Part shown: positions 15,319-15,931 of the stretch, one piece after another | How positions within the stretch are numbered: position 1 is the stretch's first letter | Layout of the letters: every line of letters starts with the position of its first letter | From: Paludibacteraceae bacterium | Lineage (GTDB): Bacteria > Bacteroidota > Bacteroidia > Bacteroidales > Paludibacteraceae | Assembly (NCBI GenBank): GCA_016292775.1 | Contig: JAEDFN010000043.1 | Location: 1 to 15,931, forward strand | Direction of reading: 5' to 3' | DNA: 15,931 nt | Notes under the pieces: generated by a model | Told to the model about the DNA's origin: nothing | Seen by the model: the letters and a program-made list of their open reading frames with translations, nothing else | Databases searched by the model: none | Position numbers and translations under genes: made by a program

Positions 15319-15849
15319 ATGAAAAATTTTTTTAAATCAATTATAATATGCTTATTAATAAGTGCATGCACACCAATTCCTAATATTTCACATGCACATT
15401 TTATGTCTGATAATAAAACTGAAGTAAAAGTATGTTGTTATAATGGAGACCAAAATGTAACACAAAATGATTTACGTTTAGAAACATTCCTTGTTGATGG
15501 TAAATTTATTGAAAAGCCTAATCCAAACTCCGTTACATGCAGGGACTTCAAAATAGAAGAAGAACAATGGAGATATGATGTACAAATAATAAATCAACAA
15601 TACCCTCTATATGTATCTGCCTGTCAATTTATCATTAATGACAATGGGGCAATTGATTTTGAAAAATATAATATTTCAGCAAAGGAGATTTACGATTCTA
15701 TAGCGTCTCAACATCCTGAATATATTGGAAAATATATTGTGAAAATCGAAGATGGTAATATACATGACCTTAGAAAGATAGCCTATAATGTAGTGCCTTT
15801 TGATGAAGATTATAATATTTATATCGACCTAACAAACCGCGAAAAATAA
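15319..15849 (+). CDS. Small lipoprotein of unknown function, partner of the peptidase-like gene
   Basis: 176 residues, starting 12 bases after the peptidase stop, so almost certainly cotranscribed with it. The signal peptide MKNFFKSIIICLLISAC carries a good lipobox (ISAC, lipidated Cys17). The mature part contains four further Cys (Cys39, Cys40, one in VTCRDF and one in SACQF), alternating beta-like strands, and a C-terminal segment EIYDSIASQHPEYIGKYIV that exists a second time as a fragment at 13039-13112. I do not recognise the family. Pairing of a secreted cysteine peptidase with a small inhibitor gene is known for C10 peptidases of Bacteroides, so an inhibitor or accessory role is a reasonable guess, but no sequence match supports it. 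AT-rich codon use, as in the upstream gene. Confidence 0.75.
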   Translation: MKNFFKSIIICLLISACTPIPNISHAHFMSDNKTEVKVCCYNGDQNVTQNDLRLETFLVDGKFIEKPNPNSVTCRDFKIEEEQWRYDVQIINQQYPLYVSACQFIINDNGAIDFEKYNISAKEIYDSIASQHPEYIGKYIVKIEDGNIHDLRKIAYNVVPFDEDYNIYIDLTNREK

Positions 15850-15877
15850 TAACATAAAAAAAATGCCCTGAGATAAC

Positions 15878-15931
15878 TGAAGTGACCCCAAAAAGTTGGA
15901 CAGGTTATTAACTATCCGATATGAGAAAGAG
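15878..15931 (+). mobile_element. Left end of an IS3-family (IS150-type) insertion sequence, cut by the window edge
   Basis: TGAAGTGACCCCAAAAAGTT, followed by GGACA (15878-15902), is a typical left terminal repeat of IS150-group elements, which start with TG and contain CCCAAAAAGTTGGACA. It lies 28 bases after the lipoprotein stop. Nineteen bases further on an ATG could begin OrfA. The rest of the element is outside the window, so neither intactness nor target duplication can be judged. Confidence 0.75.
15921..15931 (+). CDS. Possible start of IS3-family OrfA (partial)
   Basis: ATGAGAAAGAG begins 19 bases inside the IS left end and would read Met-Arg-Lys. OrfA proteins of this group often start this way at this distance from the end. 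Only three codons are visible. Confidence 0.35.

Noticed and set aside
1..15931. CRISPR arrays, tRNA or rRNA genes
   Set aside because: No regularly spaced direct repeats, no tRNA cloverleaf or T-arm consensus and no rRNA-like conserved blocks were seen on either strand.

Overview
The window looks like a chromosomal segment of an AT-rich member of the Bacteroidota, most likely Bacteroidales. The evidence is a complete Na+-translocating NADH:quinone reductase operon in the order nqrABCDEF, promoters of the Bacteroides type (TAnnTTTG at about -7), weak or absent Shine-Dalgarno sequences, many lipoproteins, a protein ending in a type IX secretion (T9SS) sorting domain, and a thymidine kinase with the start typical of Bacteroidales. 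The genus cannot be fixed from the sequence alone.

Layout. (1) 1-51 is the last 16 codons of an unidentified + strand gene, ending at a bidirectional terminator (73-112). (2) 222-5276 is a minus-strand cluster. In transcription order it holds a small secreted protein with a T9SS-type tail, a small lipoprotein, a 1050-residue AsmA-like membrane protein, and type II thymidine kinase (tdk), which may also have its own promoter. (3) 5492-6586 is a minus-strand lipoprotein with two related beta-rich halves, its own Bacteroides-type promoter and a strong terminator. (4) 6587-7001 is a divergent promoter region. (5) 7002-12962 is the nqr operon, closed by a strong terminator. (6) 12963-15931 is an accessory region that is visibly more AT-rich and scarred by insertion sequences.

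The accessory region is the unusual part. Directly after the nqr terminator is a roughly 70-bp near-identical copy of the 3' part of a lipoprotein gene that sits intact 2.66 kb downstream. The copy is interrupted by a relic of an IS3-family element that keeps the transposase C-terminus. Next comes a Bacteroides-type promoter, a stretch with nested inverted repeats that could be a structured RNA, a 20-codon leader ORF overlapping a hairpin, and then a two-gene operon. The first gene encodes a lipoprotein with a papain-like/C39-like cysteine peptidase signature (Cys316, His447, Asp472/Asn473). The second encodes a small lipoprotein of unknown function. The window ends in the left end of what looks like a second, IS150-type IS3-family element.

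Functionally, NqrA-F form one inner-membrane complex that oxidises NADH, reduces quinone and pumps Na+. Tdk salvages thymidine. The AsmA-like protein probably acts in envelope lipid homeostasis. The peptidase/lipoprotein pair is the best candidate for an undescribed small system, for example a surface cysteine peptidase with a partner or inhibitor, but this is inference from motif and gene order only.
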